64,000 nucleotides of DNA from Listeria rocourtiae FSL F6-920 (GTDB taxonomy: Bacteria > Bacillota > Bacilli > Lactobacillales > Listeriaceae), in assembly GCF_000525975.1 (NCBI RefSeq), contig NZ_AODK01000006.1, forward strand, positions 62,001 through 126,000. Reading direction: 5' to 3'. Shown here in pieces: positions 17,517 through 26,769 of the stretch. Numbering within the stretch: position 1 is the stretch's first letter; each line of letters starts with the position of its first letter. A program made the translations under genes and the position numbers. The notes under the pieces were generated by a model that made no database searches, was not told where the DNA came from, and saw only the letters and a list, made by a program, of their open reading frames with translations.

Positions 17517-18851
17517 ATGATAGATATAACACATAAAACAAAAGAATTATTGATGCGAAAAATAAAAACCAAGCAAGCAAAAGTAGGGGTTATTGGATTA
17601 GGATATGTGGGGCTACCACTCGCAATGGAACTGGCTGCATCAGGTTATGAAGTGACAGGAATTGATATTGATCCACAAAAAGTAACGAGCTTGAATGATG
17701 GGGAATCACATATTTTAGATGTGCGGTCAGAAATTGTTTGCGATGCTGTTCGAAATGGCCGTTTTGAAGCTACTAACGATTTTTATGTACTAAAAGATTT
17801 AGATGCGGTAAGTGTCTGTGTCCCAACACCGCTTAATGAAAATCAAGAACCGGATATTAGTTTCATGACATTTACAGCAGAAAAACTCGTGAAGCATATG
17901 CAAAATCCAATTTTGATTTTGCTCGAAAGCACGACGTATCCTGGAACGACAAGAGAACTATTCGCGGATCGTTTTGAAGCAGCTGGAAAGCGTGTGAAAG
18001 AGGACTACTTCCTATGTTTCTCTCCTGAAAGAGTCGACCCAGGCAATGCTAAATTTCAAACGAAAAGTATTCCTAAAGTGATCGGCGGATTGACGACGGA
18101 ATGTTCCGAATTAGCAGAACAATTATATGGATCAGTATTAGATCAGCTGGTTTTAGTGAGTTCTCCCGAAACAGCAGAAATGAGTAAGTTGCTTGAAAAT
18201 ACATTTCGTAGCATTAATATTGCATTTGTGAATGAAATGGCGATGATGTGTGAGCGGATGGGTCTGGATATTTGGGAAACAATTGATGCCGCAGCTACTA
18301 AACCGTTTGGATTCATGCCATTTTATCCAGGGCCGGGGGTTGGTGGACATTGTATTCCGCTGGATCCGATGTATCTTCACTGGAAAGGAAAGCAGAGTAA
18401 ATTTTTCAATAAGTTCATTGAAACGGCGCAAGAAATCAATATGAATATGCCATATCGTGTTGTGGATAAGATTCGCGATGCACTCAATACGCATGGTAAG
18501 TCTTTGAAAGAAGCGAAAGTACTTCTTGTTGGTGCGGGTTACAAAGCAGATATCAATGACGTGCGCGAATCGCCAACGCTTGATATTTACGAAATACTTC
18601 GTGAAAACCAGACAAATATTGCTGTACTTGATCCGTTCGTAGCGCAATTTAAAGATAAGGATAAACAGATTGTCCCAGTGATTCAAAGCGAACGATGCGA
18701 TTTCGCAGCCTATGATTGTGTTGTTGTGTTGACGAAGCACAGTACGCTCGATTATGAGCAGCTTTTTGTCGAAAGTAAGACGATTGTGGATATGCGTAAT
18801 TTGTATAAAGCCGATTCTCAAAAAGTATTTAAAATTGGCGGTGGCAAATAA
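17517..18851 (+). CDS. Nucleotide-sugar 6-dehydrogenase (WbpA/UDP-GlcNAc dehydrogenase type)
   Basis: 444 residues. NAD site VGVIGLGYVGLPLAMELA near residue 24, middle dimer domain, catalytic Cys in PGPGVGGHCIPLDP near residue 280, then the UDP-binding third domain with VGAGYKADINDVRESP. The four-electron oxidation makes a uronic acid from a UDP-hexose or UDP-HexNAc. The ESTTYPGTTRE signature and overall length favour the WbpA/TviB-like UDP-N-acetylhexosamine group over UDP-glucose dehydrogenase, but the substrate is inferred. It lies two bases after the dehydratase and next to the aminotransferase. Confidence 0.88.
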   Translation: MIDITHKTKELLMRKIKTKQAKVGVIGLGYVGLPLAMELAASGYEVTGIDIDPQKVTSLNDGESHILDVRSEIVCDAVRNGRFEATNDFYVLKDLDAVSVCVPTPLNENQEPDISFMTFTAEKLVKHMQNPILILLESTTYPGTTRELFADRFEAAGKRVKEDYFLCFSPERVDPGNAKFQTKSIPKVIGGLTTECSELAEQLYGSVLDQLVLVSSPETAEMSKLLENTFRSINIAFVNEMAMMCERMGLDIWETIDAAATKPFGFMPFYPGPGVGGHCIPLDPMYLHWKGKQSKFFNKFIETAQEINMNMPYRVVDKIRDALNTHGKSLKEAKVLLVGAGYKADINDVRESPTLDIYEILRENQTNIAVLDPFVAQFKDKDKQIVPVIQSERCDFAAYDCVVVLTKHSTLDYEQLFVESKTIVDMRNLYKADSQKVFKIGGGK

Positions 18852-19976
18852 GTGGCAGATAAAATATTACTTTCACCACCGGATATGGCGGGCACCGAAC
18901 TAGACTACATTAAAGAAGCTTTTGATACGAATTGGATTGCGCCTGTTGGACCTCATGTCGATGCTTTTGAAGAAGAGCTCGCGACTTATGTTGGCGCAAA
19001 ATACGCGGTGGCTGTATCGTCCGGAACAGCTGGACTACACTTAGCCCTTCTCGCTGCGGGTGTTGGAGAAGGCGATGTCGTATTTTGCCAGAGCTTTACA
19101 TTTGCAGCTTCGGTAAACCCGGTTCTTTACCAAAAAGCGATTCCAGTTTTGATTGACTCGGATTGCAACACGTGGAATATGTCAGTTGCTGCATTGGAAC
19201 TCGCGTTTAAAACAAGAAAACCAAAAGCAGTCATCGTAACGCATATCTATGGACAAGCAGCAGATATGGCTCGAATTAAGCAACTTTGTGATGCTAATAA
19301 CGCACTATTAATTGAAGACGCATGTGAATCTTTAGGAACAACATACGCTGGAAAACAAACAGGAACCATCGGAGATATCGGTGTATATTCTTTCAATGGC
19401 AATAAAATTATTACGACATCAGGTGGCGGGATGATTGTTACCGATAAGAAGGAATGGGCTGATCAGATCAAGTACCTATCCCAACAAGCTAAGAGTACAA
19501 CGCCGCATTATTTACATGAAACAGTCGGCTATAATTACCGGTTGAGTAATGTTTTAGCGGGGATTGGCAGAGCGCAATTAACTACATTAGATGACAAAAT
19601 AAAAAAGAGACGCGCGGCTTTTGCAAAATATCAGCAGGCGTTTCATGGTACAGAGGTTGAAATGATGCCTGTTGATCAAAATGGTGTTACTTCTAATCGT
19701 TGGCTTTCCGTTATTTTAATTCCAGACAAAAAACCACACGATTTGATGCACTTTTTGGCAAAAGAAAATATAGAAAGTCGACTTGTGTGGAACCCGATGC
19801 ATCAGCAACCCTTTTTAAAGGATATTGATTTTGTGAAAATAGAGGATAAAGCCGTGTCGGATGAGTTATTTCAAAGTGGATTGTGCTTACCATCAGGAAG
19901 TCAACTACAAAAAGAAGAACAAGAGCGGATAATCTACTTGATTAAGAAATATTTCCGAGCAGGAGGGGAAGAGTAA
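18852..19976 (+). CDS. DegT/DnrJ/EryC1 family PLP aminotransferase
   Basis: 374 residues from the GTG at 18852, contiguous with the preceding stop. SSGTAGLHLALLAAGVG is the phosphate-binding start, IEDACESLGT the Asp that contacts the pyridine nitrogen, and FNGNKIITTSGGG holds the Schiff-base Lys. These enzymes aminate a 4-keto (or 3-keto) nucleotide sugar with glutamate. With the 4,6-dehydratase upstream this resembles the EpsC-EpsN or PglF-PglE pair that makes UDP-4-amino-4,6-dideoxy-GlcNAc; the matching acetyltransferase (EpsM/PglD) is not in the window. Confidence 0.88.
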   Translation: MADKILLSPPDMAGTELDYIKEAFDTNWIAPVGPHVDAFEEELATYVGAKYAVAVSSGTAGLHLALLAAGVGEGDVVFCQSFTFAASVNPVLYQKAIPVLIDSDCNTWNMSVAALELAFKTRKPKAVIVTHIYGQAADMARIKQLCDANNALLIEDACESLGTTYAGKQTGTIGDIGVYSFNGNKIITTSGGGMIVTDKKEWADQIKYLSQQAKSTTPHYLHETVGYNYRLSNVLAGIGRAQLTTLDDKIKKRRAAFAKYQQAFHGTEVEMMPVDQNGVTSNRWLSVILIPDKKPHDLMHFLAKENIESRLVWNPMHQQPFLKDIDFVKIEDKAVSDELFQSGLCLPSGSQLQKEEQERIIYLIKKYFRAGGEE

Positions 19977-19977
19977 G

Positions 19978-21196
19978 TTGAAGGTTCTATATATTCATCA
20001 ATATTTTGCCACACGTGAAAGTGCAACAGGGACACGTTCTTATGAATTTGCTAAGTTACTACAGGAAAAAGGTCATGATGTCACAGTTCTAACAGGTGAC
20101 TCGCAATTAGAACATTTGACGGCTGGTCAGAAAAGAATAGCAGCAACATATGATTTGGATGATATTACAGTTCATGCAATCAAGAATCGCTATGAAAATC
20201 ATTTTGGAAAATGGCGTCGAATTTGGGCCTTTCTCATCTTCTTAATACAAGCTTGTTTTTTCAAGATGAATAAACAAGAATATGATGTTATTTTTGCGAC
20301 CTCTACACCGCTTACTATTGCTATTCCTGCCATGTTTCTATCATGGAAAGCAAAAATCCCATTTGTGTTTGAGGTGCGAGATTTATGGCCAGAAGCGCCC
20401 TACAAGTTAGGCTATTTAAAAGATGGCTTGCTACTCCAAATTTTACGAAGACTAGAAAAGATGGTCTATATGAAAGCGAGCAAGATTGTAGCGTTATCTC
20501 CTGGAATGGCAGAAGGAATTTTACAACAAGGCATTTCGAAAGAGAAGGTAGTTGTTATCCCTAATAGCGCGGATTTGGAACTTTTTGATATAGAAGCATC
20601 CGACGCATTGCGCACAGAGTGGGGACTTCTAGACAAATTTGTTTTAGTACACGCAGGCTCACTAGGTGTTATTAATGGACTCGAGTATTTAATTGAGACA
20701 GCAAAATTACTTAGAGATAAGGGGCAGCATCACGTCAGAATTTTGTTAACAGGTGATGGTGGAAAGCGTATAGAGTTAGAAAAGTTGTGTAAGGATTATG
20801 AACTAGATAATGTTATTTTTACAGGGAAATTCCCCAAAAAAAAAAATCCCAGAACTACTTAGCACAGCTGATGCAACGATTATGTCAGTTAAAGATCACC
20901 CAGTTCTTGAGATGGCATCACCGAATAAGTTTTTCGATTCATTAGCAGCAGGAAAACCGACAATTGTGAATTGCGGGGGGTGGATGAAGGCCATGCTTGA
21001 AGAAACGGGAGCTGGTGTATATGTCGAACCAAAGCAACCCTCTGATTTAGTGCGAGTGATTGAGGTTTTATCACATGCAACGCCTCTTGCAGCTGAATTA
21101 GGTAAAAATGCGCGAAGGTTAGCAGAAGATCGTTTTGATCGCAAAAAATTAGTAAATCAATTAGAGCTTGCCTTAGAGCAATCTATCAGAAAGTGA
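19978..21196 (+). CDS. Glycosyltransferase family 4, WbuB-like (frameshifted)
   Basis: Starts with TTG at 19978 (GGAGGGGAAG upstream). N-terminus KVLYIHQYFATRESATGTRS and VFEVRDLWPEAPYKLG are typical of WbuB/FucNAc-transferase-like GT4 enzymes; the C-terminal domain has LVHAGSLGVINGLEYLIE and the donor region MASPNKFFDSLAAGKPTIVN. The frame is lost in an 11-base A run at 20836-20846 (KFPKKK, then IPELL in the other frame); repaired length about 405 residues is standard. It is one of three GT4 genes in the operon, suggesting a repeat unit of at least four sugars with the one placed by the initiating transferase. Confidence 0.85.
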
Positions 21197-21205
21197 GTTA
21201 CAAAA

Positions 21206-22413
21206 ATGAAAGTTTTATTTATGGTTTCCTCTTTTCCGGCCTTATCAGAAACATTTATTTTAAATCAAATAACGGGTTTTATTGACCAAGGACACGATAT
21301 TTCTATCCTAGCGATGACCCGTGCTACTGGGAAAATTCATCCTGATGTGGAGAAATACGACTTGATGAATAAAGTTCAATTTGTAGATATCCCTAAAAAT
21401 CCAATCGCCAAACTTGTTAAAGCCCTTATGATTATTCGAACGGTCCCTAAAACAGGTATGCGCCTCTTGAATCAAAAAAAAATACGGAAAATTCGTCTGG
21501 AGTTTCCGCCCCCTTCTTGTTTACCCCTATTTGAAGGACCAAACAAAGTATGATATGCTTATAGCCCACTATGGATCTAATGGCCTTATTTTAAGTATTT
21601 TAGAACAAAATATGGTAGAAAAAAGCTTTACCTTCTTTCATGGAAATGACTTGACTGGGTTTGTGAAGCGCTTTGGAAAAGAAATCTATGCGCCCCTGTT
21701 TGAGTCGCAAATAACCTTGTTACCTATCAGTAAGTTATGGCGAGAAAAGCTAATTGATTATGGTGCAAATCCTGAAAAAACAAAAGTTCATCATATGGGA
21801 GTCGATCTGACAAAGTTTCAGGAGTCTACATTCAAAAAATCTGACAAAGTAACGCTACTTGTGGTTGGTAGATTAACTGAGAAAAAAGGCATAGATATTG
21901 CTATTTCAAGCCTAAAATATTTACTAATGCTCGGCTATGAAGCGGAATTAAGGATCATTGGTGATGGTGAAGAGCGGGAGGAATTAAAAGCCATGACTGA
22001 AAATTTAAAAATTGGAAGCTAAAGTTATTTTTGCAGGGTGGTTAAACCAAGAAGAAGTTCATATGGAAATTGAAAAAGCAGATATTATTTTACAACCAAG
22101 TCGTACAGCAAAAAATGGTGATATGGAAGGTATTCCGGTTGCGCTGATGGAAGCATTGGCTCGAGGTAAGCTTGTTGTTACAACAAAGCACAGTGGGATT
22201 CCGGAACTTGTTCAAGATGGTCATAATGGTTTCCTAGCCCCAGAGAATGATTCCTTAATTTTTGCTGAAAAGATTGCGGATGCTTTGAACATGCCCTTAG
22301 TAAACAAAAAAGAACTCATGAAAAATGCGCGTCAAACTGTCATGGAGGAATTTAATATTGATATATTGAACATGCAACTTAGTGAGATGTGCGCAGGTCG
22401 TATCGATGCATAG
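21206..22413 (+). CDS. Glycosyltransferase family 4 (two frameshifts)
   Basis: ATG at 21206. N-terminal KVLFMVSSFPALSETFILNQ is the classic start of colanic-acid/EpsD-type GT4 enzymes; the second half has LLVVGRLTEKKGIDIAI and RTAKNGDMEGIPVALMEALA, the donor-binding motif with the conserved acidic pair. Frames change at A9 21474-21482 and A5 22007-22011; with one base removed at each it is 401 residues. The GDMEGIPVAL motif is usual for enzymes that extend cell-surface polysaccharides. It overlaps the flippase start. Confidence 0.85.
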
Positions 22414-23794
22414 TGGAATAAAACGATTCTTTCAATTTTCGATAGGACCAGTTGTTGGTGCAGCAATTAGTTTTATTACGATTCCGGTAACTACCTACTT
22501 TATTTCACCTGATGAATATGGGAAAGCCAGCATGTTCCTGCTCATCCAAATGTTAATCGCTACGTATGTCTATTTCGGTTTTGATCAGGCCTATACACGT
22601 GAATATAACGAAACTACGGAAAAAAGAAATTTAATACAAAATGCGATGGTAATACCGCTACTTATTGCTACGTTAATTAGTTTGTTGCTTATTTTCTTTA
22701 GGCGCTATATTACAGTCTGGTTATTCGATGAGACAGCTGAGACAATGCTAATTTACTTGCTTGTGATTAGCGTATACACTCTTGTTTTTGAACGTTTTTT
22801 CTTGCTCGCAGTTCGAATGGAAGAAAAGGCAAAGCGCTATTCCTTCTTAACAATTATGATTAGATTGATGGTTTTAATGGTAACCTTGCTGTTTCTCTTT
22901 TTTGGAACACGGGATTTCACAGTCGTAGTATACGGAACACTTATCGGCCAGATTATGGGAGATATTATCATTATTATTTTATCCACATCTCTTTTAAATG
23001 TGAAGAATTTCCGATTGGATAAAAAGCTTATTCGCAAAATGTTTCTTTTTGGTTTCCCAGTATTCATCGCTTTTACTATAGAAGCTATATTTCAGGCAAG
23101 CGATCGTTTCATCATTGGGGTTTGGTCCGATTATACTGAGCTAGGTCTCTACACAGCCGCTCTGAAAATCGTAGGTTTATTAAAAATTTTGCAGTCTAGC
23201 TTTACTAGTTTTTGGATACCAACAGCATATAGATGGCATGCCGAGAAAAAAGAAATGCATCATTTTCAATGGGTCAGTGATATGGTGACAGGTAGTTTTG
23301 CCGTTTTATTTCTGCTTATGTTGCTTGCAAAAAACAGCATTCTACTTCTGTTTACAGATGAGTATGCAGGGATTGTTTATATATTCCCATTCCTTTGTTT
23401 CGCGCCGATTCTCTATACTATCAGCGAAACAACAACACTTGGTATCGTGTTCAGTAGAAAGACCTATTTAAATATCTATGTATCTGTCGGGGCGGTTATA
23501 ACAAATATTGTACTTGCTCTTTGGTTAGTGCCAATTTACGGAGCGGAAGGTGCAGCATTGAGCATAGGGATAGCCTACTTTGCTTATTATCTTCTGCGAA
23601 CAATGCTTTCTAATCGTGAATGGTCAGGAATTCGCATGAAAAAGCAATTATGTACAATCGCACTTTTGTTTTTTGCTGGGATGTATAATACCTTTTTTAC
23701 AGATTATATATATATCATTAACAGCGTCTTATTAGGGATTATCATTCTAGTTTATTTACCAATATTCAAAGAAATACTAAGAAGAAGGGGGTGA
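22406..23794 (+). CDS. Wzx-type polysaccharide flippase
   Basis: About 12-14 hydrophobic helices in 462 residues from the ATG at 22406 (MHSGIKRFFQFSIG), with PVVGAAISFITIPVTTYFIS as the first conserved helix and YGKASMFLLIQ after it, as in Polysacc_synt family MATE-like flippases. It would translocate the undecaprenyl-linked unit for the Wzy polymerase. The start lies within the last codons of the preceding glycosyltransferase; an alternative ATG at 22382 is possible but neither has a strong ribosome site, fitting coupled translation. Confidence 0.85.
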   Translation: MHSGIKRFFQFSIGPVVGAAISFITIPVTTYFISPDEYGKASMFLLIQMLIATYVYFGFDQAYTREYNETTEKRNLIQNAMVIPLLIATLISLLLIFFRRYITVWLFDETAETMLIYLLVISVYTLVFERFFLLAVRMEEKAKRYSFLTIMIRLMVLMVTLLFLFFGTRDFTVVVYGTLIGQIMGDIIIIILSTSLLNVKNFRLDKKLIRKMFLFGFPVFIAFTIEAIFQASDRFIIGVWSDYTELGLYTAALKIVGLLKILQSSFTSFWIPTAYRWHAEKKEMHHFQWVSDMVTGSFAVLFLLMLLAKNSILLLFTDEYAGIVYIFPFLCFAPILYTISETTTLGIVFSRKTYLNIYVSVGAVITNIVLALWLVPIYGAEGAALSIGIAYFAYYLLRTMLSNREWSGIRMKKQLCTIALLFFAGMYNTFFTDYIYIINSVLLGIIILVYLPIFKEILRRRG

Positions 23795-23801
23795 ATGGGA
23801 G

Positions 23802-24407
23802 ATGTATTTAAAAACTAGGCGATTATTTGATATTATTATAGCATTTTCCGTACTTTTAGTTTTGCTTATTCCTATGTTTATCGTAGCTTGTCTAAGTAAG
23901 TTTTTCATTGGTAATGCCTTGTTTAAACAAGCACGTGTAGGTAAAGATGAACGTATTTTTGTGATTTACAAATTTGCCACGATGAAGGATTTACGAGATG
24001 AAACAGGTAATGTACTGCCAGATGAAGAGCGGATGTCGCGCTTTGGGGTATTCCTTCGAAAAAGCAGTCTAGATGAATTGCCACAGTTTTTCAACATTTT
24101 AAAAGGAGATATGAGTCTAGTCGGACCACGGCCATTACTCGTTAGCTATTTAGATTTATATACGACTGAGCAAAAAAAACGCCATATTATTTTACCAGGG
24201 TTGACGGGATGGGCACAAGTGAATGGCAGAAATGCAATTTCGTGGGAGGAAAAATTTCGACTAGATATATACTACGTTGAAAATATTTCTTTTTGGATGG
24301 ATGTAAGAATTATTTGCAAAACAATACAGAGGGTGCTATTCAGGGAGGGTGTCTCTAAACAAGGATATGCAACAACTTCTGTATTCGAGAAAATGACTAA
24401 AAATTGA
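23802..24407 (+). CDS. Initiating sugar-1-phosphate transferase (PglC/EpsL-type)
   Basis: 201 residues, ATG at 23802. One N-terminal membrane re-entrant helix (FDIIIAFSVLLVLLIPMFIV), then the polyprenyl-phosphate glycosyl-1-phosphate transferase core: FKQARVGKDE, the catalytic DE pair in SSLDELPQFFNILKGDMSLV, VGPRPLL and PGLTGWAQVNGRN. The short single-domain form without extra membrane helices is the PglC/EpsL class, which fits the dehydratase-aminotransferase pair in making a bacillosamine-like first sugar. It starts assembly of the repeat unit on undecaprenyl phosphate. Confidence 0.9.
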   Translation: MYLKTRRLFDIIIAFSVLLVLLIPMFIVACLSKFFIGNALFKQARVGKDERIFVIYKFATMKDLRDETGNVLPDEERMSRFGVFLRKSSLDELPQFFNILKGDMSLVGPRPLLVSYLDLYTTEQKKRHIILPGLTGWAQVNGRNAISWEEKFRLDIYYVENISFWMDVRIICKTIQRVLFREGVSKQGYATTSVFEKMTKN

Positions 24408-24425
24408 GCTATAGGGGGAATGAAG

Positions 24426-25040
24426 ATGGAAATGGACTTCTTTTTCTTTGCAGATAAGCCTGTATTTCAAGAAACAGCAGAATTAGTAGGGGTTAATAAA
24501 GTTTGCGGAGAAGATTTATTTATTATTGAAACTGGAGGAGTGAGTCTTTCGTATCAGGTAGATGATGTGGAAATATGGGTAGTGAAAGGTAGAGGGGAAG
24601 TTTTTCTACCTGATCATGCGAAAGAAGCTGTGTTTATTGAAGATACATTGCTTTGGAAGATACCTAGAAATACAATTGCACAATACCGAATAACAAGTAA
24701 CGATTTAGAAAAAATGAAGTGTATAAAGAAAGAGTCATGGAAAAACTATTGTCTGACTAGTAGTTGGAAATCAGCATTGATGGATGTTTGGATTGACGAG
24801 TATGTAAATGAACCATCGCTAAAAGAGACAAAAAAGGCGTTTAACAATAATGTATTGCGTAAAATTGAGACTACATTTGATGTTTCTGCAAGTTCGATTA
24901 AGCGTTTTATGGCTTCTTTAGGCGAGAATGTTATAACGAGGAGGGACCAACAATTGCACATAGTGGATTTATCAGCACTGTGCAAGTGGATCGAACATAG
25001 TTACGATTTTCCAGAAGATAAGAGGAGGAGATTAAATTGA
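24426..25040 (+). CDS. Unrecognised protein coupled to the Mga-type regulator
   Basis: 204 residues from the ATG at 24426, which has AGGGGG at the right distance; the ATG six bases earlier is too close. No signal peptide or membrane helix. The N-terminal half is rich in beta-like segments (LSYQVDDVEIWVVKGRGEVF, cupin-like in feel), the C-terminal half is helical (VSASSIKRFMASLGENV resembles a helix-turn-helix). Its end overlaps the TTG start of the regulator by four bases. I do not recognise the family. Coupling to an Mga-like gene suggests a regulatory partner or sensor, which is inference only. Confidence 0.6.
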   Translation: MEMDFFFFADKPVFQETAELVGVNKVCGEDLFIIETGGVSLSYQVDDVEIWVVKGRGEVFLPDHAKEAVFIEDTLLWKIPRNTIAQYRITSNDLEKMKCIKKESWKNYCLTSSWKSALMDVWIDEYVNEPSLKETKKAFNNNVLRKIETTFDVSASSIKRFMASLGENVITRRDQQLHIVDLSALCKWIEHSYDFPEDKRRRLN

Positions 25041-26485
25041 AGGATATTCATTTTGAGCTAATCATCGACAAGGCTGTGAAAAGAGAAATACTAATATTAC
25101 AAATGTTAAATATGGCAGATACACCTGTAAGCACGTTGGAAATAGCAACGAAATTAGATGTATCCGTAAAAACAATTATTAGTGACTTACAAAATATTGA
25201 TAATGCGTTGCCAACCGGTCTAAAGATTAAAAAGAAATATAATCTCTACTATTTAGAAAAAGACAAAATAGGGAATGAGGGCATCAATCAATTTATTATC
25301 GAGTTACTTTTTGAATCGCCATTATATAAGATTATCAATGCTCTTATACATGGTGAGTGTGTTACTGTGCCAGATTGGGCAGAACAACTGTTTATTTCTG
25401 AAATGAGTTTAAAACGATATCTAGCCTCGCTAAAAAAGATTTTAATGGGTTATAACCTTAAGCTGAAATATACACCAAGTATAGAAATTCGAGGCTCTGA
25501 AGTAGAGTGCCGCAAATTTTTCTTTGATGTTCTCCATTCTCATAACTCAAGATTTAGAGAGAAAGAAGAGTATGATATGCTCTATTCTGGTCTTATTGAG
25601 TATGCTCAAAGTCAAGAAATGAGTAAGGTGAAATTAGATTATCAACGTATTCTGAGTTGGCTCTTTATCGTGGAACATCGCATCCAGGATAGTCATTATA
25701 TTCAGGTTCCCCAAGAGATAATTTCAGCGGTAACAGATAAAGATTCTTTTAAAATTTTTGCAAACTCGTATAATCATTTTTTGAAATCAGTCTTAAATAT
25801 CAATCAAGTGTCTGTAGATGAACAAGTTTTTGCCTATGTAGCTATATTGGATACGGTAACATATACAGAACATAGCTCATTTAAAGCCATTAATTACCGA
25901 CGTTTTGATCAAAATGCGGAAACGGAAATAGAAGCATTTTTGAAACCAGTACTGACTCTCTTTTTTGATGGAATTCCTCTATTCTATAGTGTATTCGAAT
26001 CATATATATCAAATATTCTTCTTTTAGATAAATTAACGCCATTATTTGAAAAAAACTTAGAAGAGATTAAGGAAATGGTTTGTGAGAATAGCTTGTATAT
26101 ATACAAGCAATGGCTACTCGCGCTGGAAAATTCATCACTAAATATAGTCTATAAGGAAGATGTTGCGACTAGTCTAACAATGCTGACTGTAGCTTTTAAA
26201 AATGCGACAGTCAGCAAACAATACCATGTTGCGTTTGTATTGTCAGGAGAATCTACTTATTTAAGCTATCTTATTGCCCTAATCCGACTAAAGATACCAA
26301 ATGTAAAAGTCAGTTTCCTATTAAACCAAGAACCTGATGCTACTTGGATTACAGACACGGATGTAGATTTATTTGTGGCAAATTTCCCAATGGATACAAC
26401 GCTAATTGAACAAAGAGTATTCCAGCTATCCTACACACCGTTAGAACGAGATTGGAGAGAATTAAGAGAAATAATAATCAGCTAA
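25037..26485 (+). CDS. Mga/AtxA-type transcriptional regulator
   Basis: 482 residues, TTG start at 25037 coupled to the preceding stop. The N-terminus holds two winged helices: TPVSTLEIATKLDVSVKTII (residues about 30-50) and VPDWAEQLFISEMSLKRYLA (about 112-131), with the second one of the Mga type. The middle (about 180-380) is PRD-like helical, and the C-terminus (VAFVLSGESTYLSYLIALIRL onward) resembles the EIIB-like domain of AtxA/Mga proteins. These control surface adhesins and capsule in Gram-positive cocci and bacilli. Sitting between the eps operon and a giant adhesin gene, it is a good candidate regulator of either. Confidence 0.8.
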   Translation: MKDIHFELIIDKAVKREILILQMLNMADTPVSTLEIATKLDVSVKTIISDLQNIDNALPTGLKIKKKYNLYYLEKDKIGNEGINQFIIELLFESPLYKIINALIHGECVTVPDWAEQLFISEMSLKRYLASLKKILMGYNLKLKYTPSIEIRGSEVECRKFFFDVLHSHNSRFREKEEYDMLYSGLIEYAQSQEMSKVKLDYQRILSWLFIVEHRIQDSHYIQVPQEIISAVTDKDSFKIFANSYNHFLKSVLNINQVSVDEQVFAYVAILDTVTYTEHSSFKAINYRRFDQNAETEIEAFLKPVLTLFFDGIPLFYSVFESYISNILLLDKLTPLFEKNLEEIKEMVCENSLYIYKQWLLALENSSLNIVYKEDVATSLTMLTVAFKNATVSKQYHVAFVLSGESTYLSYLIALIRLKIPNVKVSFLLNQEPDATWITDTDVDLFVANFPMDTTLIEQRVFQLSYTPLERDWRELREIIIS

Positions 26486-26769
26486 CTCTTAAAGGATTTT
26501 GGCAAAATATAAAGGAGGGGGTGCATAAACATTTTGAGCATAGGAGCCGTGGAACGCTCTTCTGCTTATCAATGGGGAGGTGATTGAACTGATATCGGAG
26601 TGCTAATTTATATCTCTTATTCCTAAAACTCTCCATTTTTTGATGTTGAATGAAATAATATATCGCTATATACTGAAAAAGTCGAAAGAAGATGTCAGAC
26701 AGATTAATTTGGAAACCTTTTATCTTTCGTAAGCTAGTTAAGAAATACAATTTTAAAGGAGCAGAATAA

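Noticed and set aside
18153..18821. 222-codon frame on the minus strand inside the sugar dehydrogenase
   Set aside because: It is antisense to a well-conserved gene, with Cys/His-rich composition typical of shadow frames.
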